A stretch of 64,000 bases of DNA. It comes from Streptomyces spinosus (lineage in GTDB: Bacteria; Actinomycetota; Actinomycetes; Streptomycetales; Streptomycetaceae). Under the pieces are notes generated by a model that saw nothing but the letters and a program-made list of their open reading frames with translations, did no database searches and was not told the DNA's origin. The position numbers and the translations under genes are program-made. Positions 42,241 through 50,691 of this stretch are shown here, piece by piece (position 1 is the stretch's first letter; each line of letters starts with the position of its first letter). Location of the stretch: contig NZ_JAINRC010000003.1 of the NCBI RefSeq assembly GCF_020400655.1, forward strand, positions 186,001 to 250,000. Reading direction: 5' to 3'.

Positions 42241-42651
42241 ACAGCTCGGGTCTGGGGACTGAGTTGCCCAGGATTCCCCGAAGAAGTGAGCCGGGCCCGC
42301 CGCTGGACACGCGACATCCTGCGCGGCTCCCCCTTAGCCGAAGACGCCGAACTGATCGTGAGCGAGCTGAGCGCGAACGCGATCCTCCACACGGCCAGCG
42401 GCCGGGAGTACGGCAGCTTCCACCTGGCGGTAGCGGTCTCGGCTCAGGTGGTGGCGGTGTCCGTCACCGACGACGGCGGCACGGCAACGGCCCCGAAGGT
42501 CGAGCACCAGGACCAGGACGCCGAGCACGGGCGGGGACTGGGCATGGTCAGCGTGATCGCCCACCGGGTCGTCGTGCACGACAGCGACCAGGGCCACACG
42601 GTCACCGCGGAGCTGTACGCGGACACCCATCTGGGAGGCCACCCATGCTGA
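42223..42651 (+). CDS. ATP-binding protein, anti-sigma-factor-like kinase (HATPase_c_2)
   Basis: A 142-residue GHKL ATPase of the RsbW/SpoIIAB-like type common in Streptomyces. The N-box is AELIVSELSANAILH, the G1 box AVSVTDDGG and G2 HGRGLGMVSVIAHRV. Such proteins bind or phosphorylate anti-anti-sigma partners; the partner is unknown. ATG 42223 with GGAGGAA 6 bases upstream is clear. The next ORF overlaps its stop by 7 bases. Confidence 0.88.
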   Translation: MHEYTSTARVWGLSCPGFPEEVSRARRWTRDILRGSPLAEDAELIVSELSANAILHTASGREYGSFHLAVAVSAQVVAVSVTDDGGTATAPKVEHQDQDAEHGRGLGMVSVIAHRVVVHDSDQGHTVTAELYADTHLGGHPC

Positions 42652-43025
42652 AGCCGCCCCAGTGGGGCTACTGGTGCGAGTGCTGGACCGAGGACCTGAC
42701 CGAGGAGCGAGGGCCGGCGCTACTGGCATCGTTCGACGCGTACTCGGCACCCCAGGCGGACCGTTGGCTAGCGGTCGCACTCCGCACGATCTCACCAGCC
42801 CTGGACGCGGACGCCTCCGACGAGGCGTGGGAGTGGCTGTACGAGGGCCGCATCGAGACCCGGCGAGCCCTGCTGCGCGCCGAGCCGTGCACGGTGTCAG
42901 TGACCCACGCCAGGACCCGCATCACGTGGACGATCCGACCGGTGCTCTTCCTGCCCCTCGCGCAGCGTCAAGCGGCCGAACTCCCAGCGTGCGCGTACGA
43001 CTTCAAGCCCCGCCCGCCAGAGTGA
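42645..43025 (+). CDS. Hypothetical AICE protein
   Basis: A 126-residue soluble protein coupled to the ATPase by a 7-base overlap, with GGGAGG upstream of ATG 42645. Sequence is MLKPPQWGYWCECWTEDLTEE, ALLASFDAYSAPQADRWLAVALRTISP (read in parts), EWLYEGRIETRRALL and TWTIRPVLFLPLAQRQAAELPA. I recognise no domain. Coupling suggests it works with the ATPase. Confidence 0.75.
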   Translation: MLKPPQWGYWCECWTEDLTEERGPALLASFDAYSAPQADRWLAVALRTISPALDADASDEAWEWLYEGRIETRRALLRAEPCTVSVTHARTRITWTIRPVLFLPLAQRQAAELPACAYDFKPRPPE

Positions 43026-43038
43026 GTTACAACTTTCT

Positions 43039-43079
43039 CTACTGGTTCAAGGCGGCTCGCTCCGCTCACCGCGCGCGGC
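43039..43079. repeat. 41-bp repeat copy 1 (shared with 50469-50509)
   Basis: Forty of 41 bases match the copy at 50469, including GGCGGCTCGCTCCGCTCACC and GCGCGCGGC. It begins 14 bases after the last GC-rich AICE gene, at the border to AT-richer cargo. Confidence 0.85.
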
Positions 43080-43249
43080 CCGGCCCCCGGCCGGGCCTGC
43101 GCTCCTGTCTCCGCCCCGCTCCAGCCCGGCCAGCGCCCGGGCCGCGCACTGAGCAGTCAGCCGCCTGATGTTAGAGAAGGGGTACGTCGTGGCTGGGGCG
43201 GTCGGCTCCGCGGCTTTAGGCAGCCACTTTGGCGCGAGCCTCGCAGATC

Positions 43250-43450
43250 ATGGCCCCAACGTCGTGCTTTACCGGGCAGGTCCACAGACTGCCCGACGCG
43301 CCGGAAGCTTACGGGGCCATGATCACTCGCGCCAAAGCAGCTCCAGCCCAAAGCCGCTCCACCGACCCATGGGGCATCGTTCACGTAGCAACTTGGCTAC
43401 AAGAACCGGAAGACGTCTCTTGCAAGTATCGCCCCAGGGTATGCCGGTGA
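43250..43450 (+). CDS. Possible small ORF before the pentapeptide gene
   Basis: A 66-codon frame (MAPTSCFTGQVHRLPDAPEA...) whose TGA stands one base before the ATG of the next gene. I recognise nothing in it and there is no clear ribosome site. The tight junction is the only argument for it. The rest of 43080-43250 shows no gene. Confidence 0.25.
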   Translation: MAPTSCFTGQVHRLPDAPEAYGAMITRAKAAPAQSRSTDPWGIVHVATWLQEPEDVSCKYRPRVCR

Positions 43451-43451
43451 C

Positions 43452-44378
43452 ATGAAGAAGCGCATGGGTGCGGCTGTTTCTGTGTCTCTCGGCTTTGCCC
43501 TCTTCTCTGTCCTGATTTGGAAGGGGCCGTGGTGGGCAGACGCGGGACACCTTGGACCAGGACTAACGCCAGGAACGGGAGCCGTTGTGACGGGCTTCCG
43601 CACTGCGGTAGTAGCGGTGGGGGCCGGAGCGGTAGCAGCCGTTGGCCTGTTTTACACAGATCGGAACTACCGTCATACGCTGAGATTGTTTGAGCATTCG
43701 CGAGAGATGGACCGACAACAAGCCGAGCTTACGCGAGAAGGGCAAATCTCTGACAGGTATTCCACTGCGATCTCTCTCCTTTCCTCAGAGGAAACAACAA
43801 AGCGACTCGGGGGAATTTTTGCGCTTGAGCGAATAATGCACGACTCGCCTCGGGACCACCTAATGGTGGTGGAGGTGTTAGCGGCATTCATTCGAGAGAA
43901 TGCTCCAGAACCCGATCCCGCCAATCCCCTCTACTTGGAGGACGGACGCAAGTACCGTCCGCCAGAGTGCGTGCAAGCAGCCCTGACGGTCTTGGGGAGA
44001 AGACCTCAGAGGCCGGAACCCTTCCAGATTGATCTAAAGCGCACCGACTTGCGGGGAGCAGATCTTGCAGGAGCCCGTCTAGACGGCGCGTGCCTCGTCA
44101 AAGCCTCGCTGCGGACAGCTGACCTCAAAGGAGCGAGCCTTGTCGGAGCCGAGCTTCGTCGGGCGCGGCTGGAAGGCGCGGATCTGACAGGTGCGGATCT
44201 CACCGAGGCGGACGTAGGTCGAGCACACTTTCGTTCAGCTCACCTAACGAACGCCACGCTCAGCACCACGCGCGGCCTTACCGTGGATCAGTTGCTACAG
44301 GTCTACAAACTACCCGGCGTCCGACTTCCGGATGAATTGGCTTCCGATGCCCGCATCGTGGCCAAGATGACCAAGTAA
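43452..44378 (+). CDS. Membrane-anchored pentapeptide-repeat protein
   Basis: A 308-residue protein. Two N-terminal membrane helices (AAVSVSLGFALFSVLIW and AVVAVGAGAVAAVGLFYT) lead into a helical stretch with EHSREMDRQQAELTREGQIS. A conserved LGGIFALERIMHDSPRDHLMVVEVLAAF-type module (read in parts) follows, then about 17 pentapeptides A(D/N)LxG from residue 197 to 275. Such proteins are frequent, poorly understood Streptomyces accessory genes. A TTA leucine codon (43878-43880) makes it bldA-dependent. Codon use is AT-richer than in the transfer genes. Confidence 0.82.
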   Translation: MKKRMGAAVSVSLGFALFSVLIWKGPWWADAGHLGPGLTPGTGAVVTGFRTAVVAVGAGAVAAVGLFYTDRNYRHTLRLFEHSREMDRQQAELTREGQISDRYSTAISLLSSEETTKRLGGIFALERIMHDSPRDHLMVVEVLAAFIRENAPEPDPANPLYLEDGRKYRPPECVQAALTVLGRRPQRPEPFQIDLKRTDLRGADLAGARLDGACLVKASLRTADLKGASLVGAELRRARLEGADLTGADLTEADVGRAHFRSAHLTNATLSTTRGLTVDQLLQVYKLPGVRLPDELASDARIVAKMTK

Positions 44379-44567
44379 GACCTTGCTACCACACCGAGCC
44401 AGAAGGGCTCCGTGCAAGCAGCCGCGACACGCCGCCGTCCACTTCAACGGCGGTACGGATCGCTCACCGCCAGGAGGAGGCCACAAGGGGGCCATGAGGC
44501 ATGGGCCACCGCCCCTTCCGGACCGCTACGTCTACCGGCTACCAGTGCGCCACGGTTCCACGGTCGA

Positions 44568-45227
44568 TCAGCGGAGGAGTCCACCGCCGGGGAGAAGCGC
44601 CAAAACGTTCTCCAGGACGGCTCTCCCAAGCGTCCTCGCTCGTACGCTGGGCGGTTCCGTCACCTCCGCCACGTCGACCAACGGGAAGCTGGTGCATTGA
44701 GTGGGCCGGCGATCACCGTCGACCAGAACCGTGATTGTCACAGTCTGCCCTTTGCGCAGCAGGGTCGGCTTAAGCTCAATGCCGCCGACCAGAGGTCCAG
44801 TGGGCATCGCGCCGTTGTCGACATAAGTGTTGATCAACTGACTCAAATCCGCAGCCGGCGTGGAACCGTATTCCAAGGTTACGAGAACGGGAGCCCCAAA
44901 CGAGAACCGCAACGGGGCACCCTCGTGAAACATGGCTGCCGTGATGTCGTGCTTGCCAAGATTGGCGATTACGAGGTCGATGATGCGGGGCTTCTCCAAC
45001 TGCGTGTTGCCGAGCCGCACCGTGAGCGGGCCGTTTTCTCCCGCATAACGGGACTCAGCGAACAACGGGGTATTGGACTGCTCCCACCAGCCGACCTTGC
45101 GCTTGGGGTTACTGGCCCTGAGCGTGGCCCACGCACTCAGCCAACCGAGCAGTACAGCAACGATGGCAGAGACGATGATCGCCCACACATCTACGTTCTG
45201 CCACCAACGGCCCGCGAGTATCTCCAT
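44568..45227 (-). CDS. Single-pass membrane protein of unknown function
   Basis: A 219-residue protein. An N-terminal helix (VWAIIVSAIVAVLLGWLSAWATL) is followed by a conserved-looking juxtamembrane KRKVGWWEQSNTPLF. A mostly beta soluble domain comes next (PRIIDLVIANLGKHDITAAMF, LRFSFGAPVLVTLEY, LLRKGQTVTITVLVDG). It ends in a hydrophobic tail. ATG 45227 removes a 30-residue extension. It converges on the pentapeptide gene. The function is unknown; the layout suits a membrane sensor in a defence cargo. Confidence 0.7.
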   Translation of the reverse strand: MEILAGRWWQNVDVWAIIVSAIVAVLLGWLSAWATLRASNPKRKVGWWEQSNTPLFAESRYAGENGPLTVRLGNTQLEKPRIIDLVIANLGKHDITAAMFHEGAPLRFSFGAPVLVTLEYGSTPAADLSQLINTYVDNGAMPTGPLVGGIELKPTLLRKGQTVTITVLVDGDRRPTQCTSFPLVDVAEVTEPPSVRARTLGRAVLENVLALLPGGGLLR

Positions 45228-46166
45228 GCCCCGAAAATACCTGAACCGTGTGGCTTGCAAGTCCTGTACAGCAGCCTCTGCTTGACCAGGTCGAAGTGCC
45301 GTCAGCCAGGAAGCCACCCGCGCTCAGCCGCATAGTCCGCACCAGAGCACGTAGGAACCACCGCAGCGGAGCGCAGCTAGAGTGGCCACGGACGCCTCGT
45401 CGGTGCTGACCAGCAGCCCTTCGAGTAGTTCCCGCTCCGTGCCTCCACCCCCACCGGAATCCTGCTGTACAGCAGCCGGATACAGCAACACCGCAGCCGG
45501 CTCCATCTCGCAGCGTCTCCCAGAGGCCGATGCACGACCGGTATGACCGTCCTCAACTGTTCTCTAGAGTTACGGATCAGAAGGTGCTGCCATGGTGTGC
45601 GCACCAGCCGCACCACAGGCGCACCAGATCGAGCGGGGAACAGCGGGGAATCACGGTAAAAGTGGCTAGGTCTGACGATGCCGCACCGGCCGTCCGCCCA
45701 GGTCAGCGCCCGCACCGATCTCGAATGATCGCAGCTTCCCGAGCTGAGAGCTCAGGCGCCGCCGTCGCGCGCCTGCCTCCATGGCTTGCTCTGGTCGACG
45801 GCTTTCGCAGCGTGGCTAAGGCCGGTGGAAGTACAACGGGCACACGCGTGCGTGGTCGGCCGACGAGCCTCGCCGTCGTGGCTGACTGTCGTCGGTTGAG
45901 GTTTAGACGGGCCGCGTCGAGGCGCCGGCCGCCGACTGAGCGCGCCAAAGCTGGGCTGTCCCTGGGCTGCCCGAGGTCGCTGGACACTGACCGACGACGA
46001 CCACCAGGTGAGCTGGGCCACTGCCTCTGACCGGCAAATGCCCAGCTCACCAAGGTCCTCGACAAGACCCAGGGGATGAAGGAACAGGGCTTAGCTCACC
46101 CATTTAGGCTCCACCCACCTCGTCCATGAGCAATACTCCTTGTGCCGTCAAACGCTAGGGGGAGCC
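45228..46166. other. Gene-free stretch with remnants of older integration sites
   Basis: About 940 bases without a convincing gene. 45621-45662 repeats a sequence also at 49477-49518 (GAGCGGGGA-CAGCGGGGAA core). 45726-45751 holds a decayed tRNA-Gly-like anticodon arm (GCAGCTTCCCGAGCTGAG). 45849-45903 resembles 47249-47302 (GGTCGGCCGACG...GAGGTT). These are typical flanks of integrase-bearing elements, now scrambled. Confidence 0.6.
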
Positions 46167-47228
46167 GTGGCAATCAACGTAGTGGCACGAAAGCTGCTTT
46201 GGGGTAGAGCAGGCGACCAGTGCGCTATGCCCGACTGTTTCCAGTCGCTCACGATCGATCTCGCCCACGAGGAGTCGGAGATTTTGGCTGCCGCTGGAGC
46301 CGTCATTGGCGAAGAGGCTCACATCAGATCGAGTCAGCCGGATGGGCCCCGCCATGACCCCACATATCCCACCGAGAAGCTGGATACATACGAGAACCTG
46401 CTACTACTTTGCCCAACTCATCATGCCATAGTCGACAAAAATGGCGGCTCCGAATTTTCCGTCGGTAACCTCGAAACCATTAAACGGCAACATGAGGCGC
46501 GTATAACTCAAAGCATCGGACCGAACGCAATGCAGCGCAGAGTGATCGAGGAACGCATGACCGCAAGGGTCTTGCTATGGGAGCAGAAAGTTGACCTCGA
46601 CAATTGGGCCGCAACGTCAGGACAGCTTAATATGCCCGTCCCGGTTCTCACGCACGAACGGTACAACCTCCTTCACTCTGCATCAATCTGGCTCTTCGAA
46701 AAGAAATGGCCGCGAGCATTCCCTAAGACTGTCGGAGCATTCCACAATCTCGACACGGCATTTGGTGACCTCACATCACACGTGTCACAGACCATGGCAC
46801 CTCGCACTGAAGACCTCTGGGAGTTTGATCGAATCTACAAGCACCTCCATCGATGGGATCCTGCTGAATATGATCGACTCTTCAGAATCACACAGGAAGA
46901 AAAGTTCACGCTGTACGGCCTAGTGATTGAAACAACCAAGGCGCTGAACTACTTGATTGACTGCATCATCGAGGAGCTGGACCCTTTCTACAGATTTGAT
47001 ACCGGAGTCGTCCTGATGAGGCAGGGTGACGGGCTGATGCAAGCAGACCTACATCGCATCGAATACAGTGAGGGGGATGTCGAGTCCGGGCGCCTATTTC
47101 CAGGAATTGACGCCATTCGCAGACAAGTGACTGAGATGATCAAGGACAATGTTCATAATTACGAAGCCAAAGTCATGTTCCATCTAAACTCTGATGCGCC
47201 CGCCAAACAAGAGGTTGATGAGCCGTAG
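46167..47228 (+). CDS. HNH-endonuclease protein with C-terminal helical domain (defence effector-like)
   Basis: A 353-residue protein. The N-terminal zinc/HNH domain has ARKLLWGRAGDQCAMPDC (Cys19, Cys24), IGEEAHIRSSQPDGPR (His52) and YENLLLLCPTHHAIVDKN (Asn77, Cys82, His85, His86). That is the same layout as the HNH domain of CBASS Cap5-type effectors. The remaining 230 residues are helical with no SAVED domain I can see. GTG 46167 follows GGGGGAG. Base composition is markedly AT-richer than the chromosome. A DNA-degrading role against phage is inferred, not shown. Confidence 0.78.
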   Translation: MAINVVARKLLWGRAGDQCAMPDCFQSLTIDLAHEESEILAAAGAVIGEEAHIRSSQPDGPRHDPTYPTEKLDTYENLLLLCPTHHAIVDKNGGSEFSVGNLETIKRQHEARITQSIGPNAMQRRVIEERMTARVLLWEQKVDLDNWAATSGQLNMPVPVLTHERYNLLHSASIWLFEKKWPRAFPKTVGAFHNLDTAFGDLTSHVSQTMAPRTEDLWEFDRIYKHLHRWDPAEYDRLFRITQEEKFTLYGLVIETTKALNYLIDCIIEELDPFYRFDTGVVLMRQGDGLMQADLHRIEYSEGDVESGRLFPGIDAIRRQVTEMIKDNVHNYEAKVMFHLNSDAPAKQEVDEP

Positions 47229-47792
47229 AGATCGTTTTGCATACGCACGCCTGGTCGGCCGACGTACCCACCGTCATGGCTGGCTGTCGTACGGCTGAGG
47301 TTCGTGCCACAACCGTGCCAGATGCGGCGGTCAGCCACGGGCAACCCTGGTGCCTCGCGGTCGAGTAGCCGCTCGCTTGCTCGGCTAGCGAAGCCGCAGC
47401 TCAGGCGGGAGATCACCCAGCCTCTCTCCTAAAGCGGGTGTGGCCTGGTTCTGATCGTGTGGTCGCGTGCCGGCGGCAACGAGCGAGGCCACTCCAACGA
47501 CCCGACCTGTCAGTACGCTGGAGGATCAATGGAGTGCCGGTGAGCTAGGCACCCCCGCGCAGGGGGAGCAGCGAGTGTCAAGCTGGGGGGACAACGCCGA
47601 CGCACAACGGCGGACAAGCGTGGGCGCCTGCGGACCATCGCAACAGCTGAGTGACAGTTCCACCCTTGGCCGAGTGCCGACCCGAGTTGCTTCGGGACGA
47701 AGAGGAGCCAAACACTTGCCAGGTTGCGTGGGGAACACCGGGTCTGACTCTTTTCCTTATTAATCGGTGGGAACCCACAGATCGATGGCAGA
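47229..47792. other. Gene-free stretch with a degenerate third att core
   Basis: Eighteen bases CTCTCCTAAAGCGGGTGT at 47424-47441 match the tRNA-Arg anticodon region exactly, then decay (about GGTTC and ATC still align). 47249-47302 repeats the 45849 remnant. No gene is supported in the rest. This points to an older insertion at the same tRNA inside the present element. Confidence 0.6.
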
Positions 47793-48644
47793 ATGTGGCA
47801 GGTGCTCACAAGTCTTCTACCGGGCTTCCGCCACCTCCGCACACCGCTTGCGACTGGCTACGTTTGGTGCGTCGCCGCCTGGTTCGCCTTGCATAGCGAA
47901 ATACCCCCCGCGCAGGCCGCAACAGGCCCCGTCAAGACAACCTACGATCTGGCGGAGCACTTGGGGAGACCTGCCACTCTGGCAGCGGTGTCCTTCGCAG
48001 CGTTCTTGTGGGGAAGTCTTGTACAGGTTCACCCTTCCTCAATCACGAGTCTCGTCAGAAAGTACGAAAGGAGGTTCGATCGTCGTATCACAAGAGGTCC
48101 GCTGAATAGGTCAACCGAAGATGCCCTAGAAGACTGGATTCGAGATTTCGAACAGGCTAACGTCTCTACTGAAATGGCTCGCTTCCTGGAGGAAGACAAA
48201 GGAGATCGAATTGGAGCCTACTTCAACGTAATCTCAGAGCTCAAGCAGCTGGCCGTACGCCTACAGGTCGCAAATATGGATTTGTTTACCGAGTATGACC
48301 GGCGGGCATCAGAGGCAGATTTTCGGATCAACGTAGGCCTGGCCGTTGGGGCCCTCTCTTCTTCTCTGGCATACGATTCAGGGAATTGGTGGACATTGGC
48401 AGGCCTGGGCGTCACCTTTATCATGCTGTTGAACGGCATGGCATGTGAGCGCGATAGCAATGATGTATTGATTCAGTCGCTCGTCGCGAATGTCATCGAG
48501 TCGACCAGCTTGACCCGTTATAAGGAGTCCATTCAAGTTCTTGACAGCGTCGCTGCCTCGTTGAGCGGGAGATCGCCAGAATCGGATTCCATACGAACAG
48601 AGCACGCAACAAATCAGCCTGGCGATCCGCAGACAGAGTTGTGA
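47793..48644 (+). CDS. Membrane protein with long cytoplasmic helical region
   Basis: A 283-residue protein. Two N-terminal hydrophobic segments (LATGYVWCVAAWFAL and TLAAVSFAAFLWGSLV) are followed by a charged helical region (about 80-180) with VRKYERRFDRRITRGPLNR. Another membrane pair comes next (NVGLAVGALSSSLAY, WWTLAGLGVTFIMLLNGMA) and a soluble tail with SLTRYKESIQVLDSV. It is AT-rich like its neighbour HNH gene. The function is unknown; a membrane partner or effector in the cargo is possible. Confidence 0.7.
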   Translation: MWQVLTSLLPGFRHLRTPLATGYVWCVAAWFALHSEIPPAQAATGPVKTTYDLAEHLGRPATLAAVSFAAFLWGSLVQVHPSSITSLVRKYERRFDRRITRGPLNRSTEDALEDWIRDFEQANVSTEMARFLEEDKGDRIGAYFNVISELKQLAVRLQVANMDLFTEYDRRASEADFRINVGLAVGALSSSLAYDSGNWWTLAGLGVTFIMLLNGMACERDSNDVLIQSLVANVIESTSLTRYKESIQVLDSVAASLSGRSPESDSIRTEHATNQPGDPQTEL

Positions 48645-48986
48645 CTGCCCCATAAGGTCTAGGTCGACACCTGTCGCCCTACCCTAAGCGCGCGTGAGTT
48701 GCGCGCCCTCGTGTGTGCCCTCGGCAAGAAGATCCTGGCAAGGGCCAAGGTAATCCCGAGTGACAGTCGACCTATGAGGGTGGACATGGAGGGTCGGTCC
48801 CCGGCACCTTCTCCGCTGTGGTGCGCTCCAAGTCACCACGAGACCATCGTGCTGGCGGACGCACGCGGTTGCGCCGGTCTGACATCCACGAGTGACATCA
48901 ACGGCTCCGAACGTCAGCACTTCTAGGTGGTGTTGCATGGCCAACATGGCCGGGCAACACCGCAGCCGCACTGGGGAGTGATCGAA
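48645..48986. other. Spacer before attR, nothing recognised
   Basis: About 340 bases of intermediate GC. Short open frames exist but none has a ribosome site or a familiar product. Near 48940 TGTTGC...GCAACA flank a short inverted repeat. Confidence 0.5.
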
Positions 48987-49029
48987 CTCCTAAAGCGGGT
49001 GTCGCAGGTTCGAATCCTGCCGGGGGCAC
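48987..49029 (+). other. attR of the integrative element
   Basis: Identical 43-base copy of the tRNA-Arg 3' half at 34375-34417. Only the anticodon loop to 3' end is present, so this is not a working tRNA. Confidence 0.93.
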
Positions 49030-49034
49030 CAGTT

Positions 49035-49079
49035 CAGAGGGCCCTCACCTCCCAACGTTGGGAGGTGAGGGCCCCTCTG
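49035..49079 (-). terminator. Long hairpin after attR
   Basis: A 22-base arm and its complement (one extra C) meet at CAACGTTG. It sits exactly as the terminator behind the intact int does at attL, so it belonged to the decayed second integrase. Confidence 0.8.
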
Positions 49080-49108
49080 ACATTTACAGCTGCCATCAAC
49101 GGGCAAGG

Positions 49109-49455
49109 TCACTGACGACCGGGGCGCCTCCTGAGCAGCCGGTCCATGTGGCTCATGGCCCCCCGCCGGGTGTCCTGCACGACGTGCGTGTACACGTCCA
49201 TGGTGATGCTGATCTGCAAGTGGCCCAAGATCCCATCACCAGGCGGGGCGCGACTCCGGCCACCGCCGTGAGGAGAGTCGCGGTGCCGTGCCTGGCGTCG
49301 TGCAGCCGGATCACGCGGAGGCCGGCGGACTGGGCGACGCGGGTGGAGGAGCGGTAGACGTTGCGCGGCTCGACGGGTCGCCTGGTCCGGGTGGCGAAGA
49401 CGCAGCCGGACTCGTGCGGTTGCCTGCCGCATCCGGTGCCAGCGCAGGCGCGTCA
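49109..49455 (-). pseudogene. Integrase pseudogene from a second element
   Basis: The 3' end (LQISITMDVYTHVVQD, MSHMDRLLRRRPGRQ) is nearly the same as the intact integrase and keeps the catalytic tyrosine. Upstream the frame breaks: one base is lost near 49230 (GGATCTCC has become GATCCC). Further losses near 49410 remove the region around the Arg motif. It lies at the same distance from attR as int from attL, showing that a related element once occupied the adjacent site. Confidence 0.85.
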
Positions 49456-49476
49456 ACGAGGGCCCGCACCACAACC

Positions 49477-49619
49477 GCACCAGGTCGAGCGGGGAGCAGC
49501 GGGGAAGCACGGTGAAAGCCGTAGAGCCGGCGGGCCCCCGGTTCGACCTGTTCGCCCAGGTCAGTGCCTCCGCCAGTCCTCAATGATCTCAGCTTCCCAA
49601 GCTGAGAGCGCGAGTTCGA
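49477..49619. other. Decayed tRNA-Gly(CCC)-like attachment remnant
   Basis: TCAGC-TTCCCAA-GCTGA (49589-49605) is a perfect anticodon arm with CCC. GAGC and GCGAGTTCGA follow, as in tRNA-Gly; then the T-arm breaks. A worse copy is at 45726. GACCTGGGACTTTGTTGTTG after it resembles sequence commonly found downstream of such att sites. Confidence 0.5.
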
Positions 49620-49717
49620 GAGCGACCTGGGACTTTGTTGTTGGGCTGGGCCGAGTCAGCGGGCTCCAAGATCCCATCAAACCAGTGCCCGGAGCGGCGG
49701 CCCCTAAGCCCGTGGCT

Positions 49718-50257
49718 TCACACACCGCGCTCGGCCGGCACACGAAACACCGGGCCTCGGGCACCCAGCAGCCCGGGCACGGTCTGCCACAGGTCCGCCC
49801 CGTTCACCCGCTCCCATTTCGCGGTCGCCCGGGACTGCGCCCACTGGGCCACCGCCACCGGAACCAGCAGGAGCGGCGGCGTCAGCTGATGCGAGGCCAG
49901 GCCGATGAGCATCATCCAGCAGACCGCTCCACCCACGAATCCGGCCGTGCGCCGCAACGACAGCCGCTGCGCCGCGTTCTGGCCGGTGTGCGGTTGTTCT
50001 TCGGCGCTGTCGATCCGCACGGCATGCTCGTACGTGCGGCGAAGCCGGGCGCGGAGACGGAAGCGCAGCGGCAGTAGCACCAGGGACACAAGAGCCACCG
50101 CGACTGCTCCCACCAGGAGGGTGTCCAGCCGGTGAGCCGTACCGATCAAGACCAGGAGCAGCCCTTCGGACAGTACCGCGCCGCCGACCATCATCAATGC
50201 GCACGTCTGCTGGAAGTGCACCACCCTTATCAGCCCGGGTCCGGCGTCTGCGGTCAT
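49718..50257 (-). CDS. Four-helix membrane protein of unknown function
   Basis: A 179-residue protein. Two helices near the N-terminus (CALMMVGGAVLSEGLLLVLIG, LLVGAVAVALVSLVLLPL) are followed by a basic segment RFRLRARLRRTYEHAVR. Two more helices come next (GGAVCWMMLIGLASHQL, PLLLVPVAVAQWAQ), then a short tail. GC content is chromosomal, unlike the AICE cargo. It lies on the same strand as the 50692-57701 cluster and may be its last member. No family recognised. Confidence 0.65.
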   Translation of the reverse strand: MTADAGPGLIRVVHFQQTCALMMVGGAVLSEGLLLVLIGTAHRLDTLLVGAVAVALVSLVLLPLRFRLRARLRRTYEHAVRIDSAEEQPHTGQNAAQRLSLRRTAGFVGGAVCWMMLIGLASHQLTPPLLLVPVAVAQWAQSRATAKWERVNGADLWQTVPGLLGARGPVFRVPAERGV

Positions 50258-50691
50258 CGTCCCAGCTCTCTACCCGTACACCCGCACGGGCAGGGAAGAT
50301 CCAACGCCGTATGGAGTACGGCGTCAACAATCCGCGCGCCAGGACATCACCAAGACTGTCGGGCCCAGCTCCTAGGCGCAGGGCAATGACGGCAACGCTG
50401 ACGGCGACGGCCGCCGGCAGGCGTCGATGAAGGCCGTGGTGCCCCGAAGCAGTGAGCAGGGCCCGCCGCTACTGGTTCGAGGCGGCTCGCTCCGCTCACC
50501 GCGCGCGGCACGCACTGCGGCCAGGGTTATCCGCTGCGGGTGCGGCCTCCCGCAGAGGTCTTCTCGGAGGGGTCCGCTCGACGAGGGCCTTTTCCAGGAC
50601 TCGGCGCGGTCGGGAACCGCGGCACCCGGCCGGACACCTGTAGGGCCGGCCGGGAGTCAATGCGGGCTCCCCCGGCTGGTCCCGGCCGACG
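50258..50691. other. Gene-free stretch containing 41-bp repeat copy 2
   Basis: The copy at 50469-50509 matches 43039-43079 at 40 of 41 positions. No ORF here has a ribosome site or familiar product. It may mark the old right edge of element-derived DNA. Confidence 0.6.

Larger units (their letters stand above)
34375..49029. mobile_element. AICE of the pSAM2 type integrated in tRNA-Arg(CCU)
   Basis: A 14.6-kb element is bounded by perfect 43-bp repeats. It carries in order int, xis, rep, spd genes, an FtsK-like tra, a GntR/UTRA (KorSA-like) repressor, a Nudix gene and cargo. This is the classic actinomycete integrative and conjugative element plan: double-stranded transfer by a single FtsK/TraB protein plus excision and replication. 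Left genes are GC-rich; cargo from about 43.4 kb is clearly AT-richer. One transfer gene is frameshifted, so full function is uncertain. Confidence 0.92.

Noticed and set aside
45703..46065. 120-codon minus ORF over the att remnants
   Set aside because: It spans repeated att debris and is Arg/Ala/Pro noise.
47467..47763. 98-codon plus ORF between HNH and membrane genes
   Set aside because: No ribosome site, no familiar motif, and the product is Ser/Thr/Gly-rich without structure.
48699..48926. 75-codon plus ORF before attR
   Set aside because: Nothing recognisable; it ends in decayed element sequence.
48987..49029. Second tRNA-Arg gene
   Set aside because: Only the 3' half is present; the acceptor 5' strand and D-arm are missing, so it is attR.
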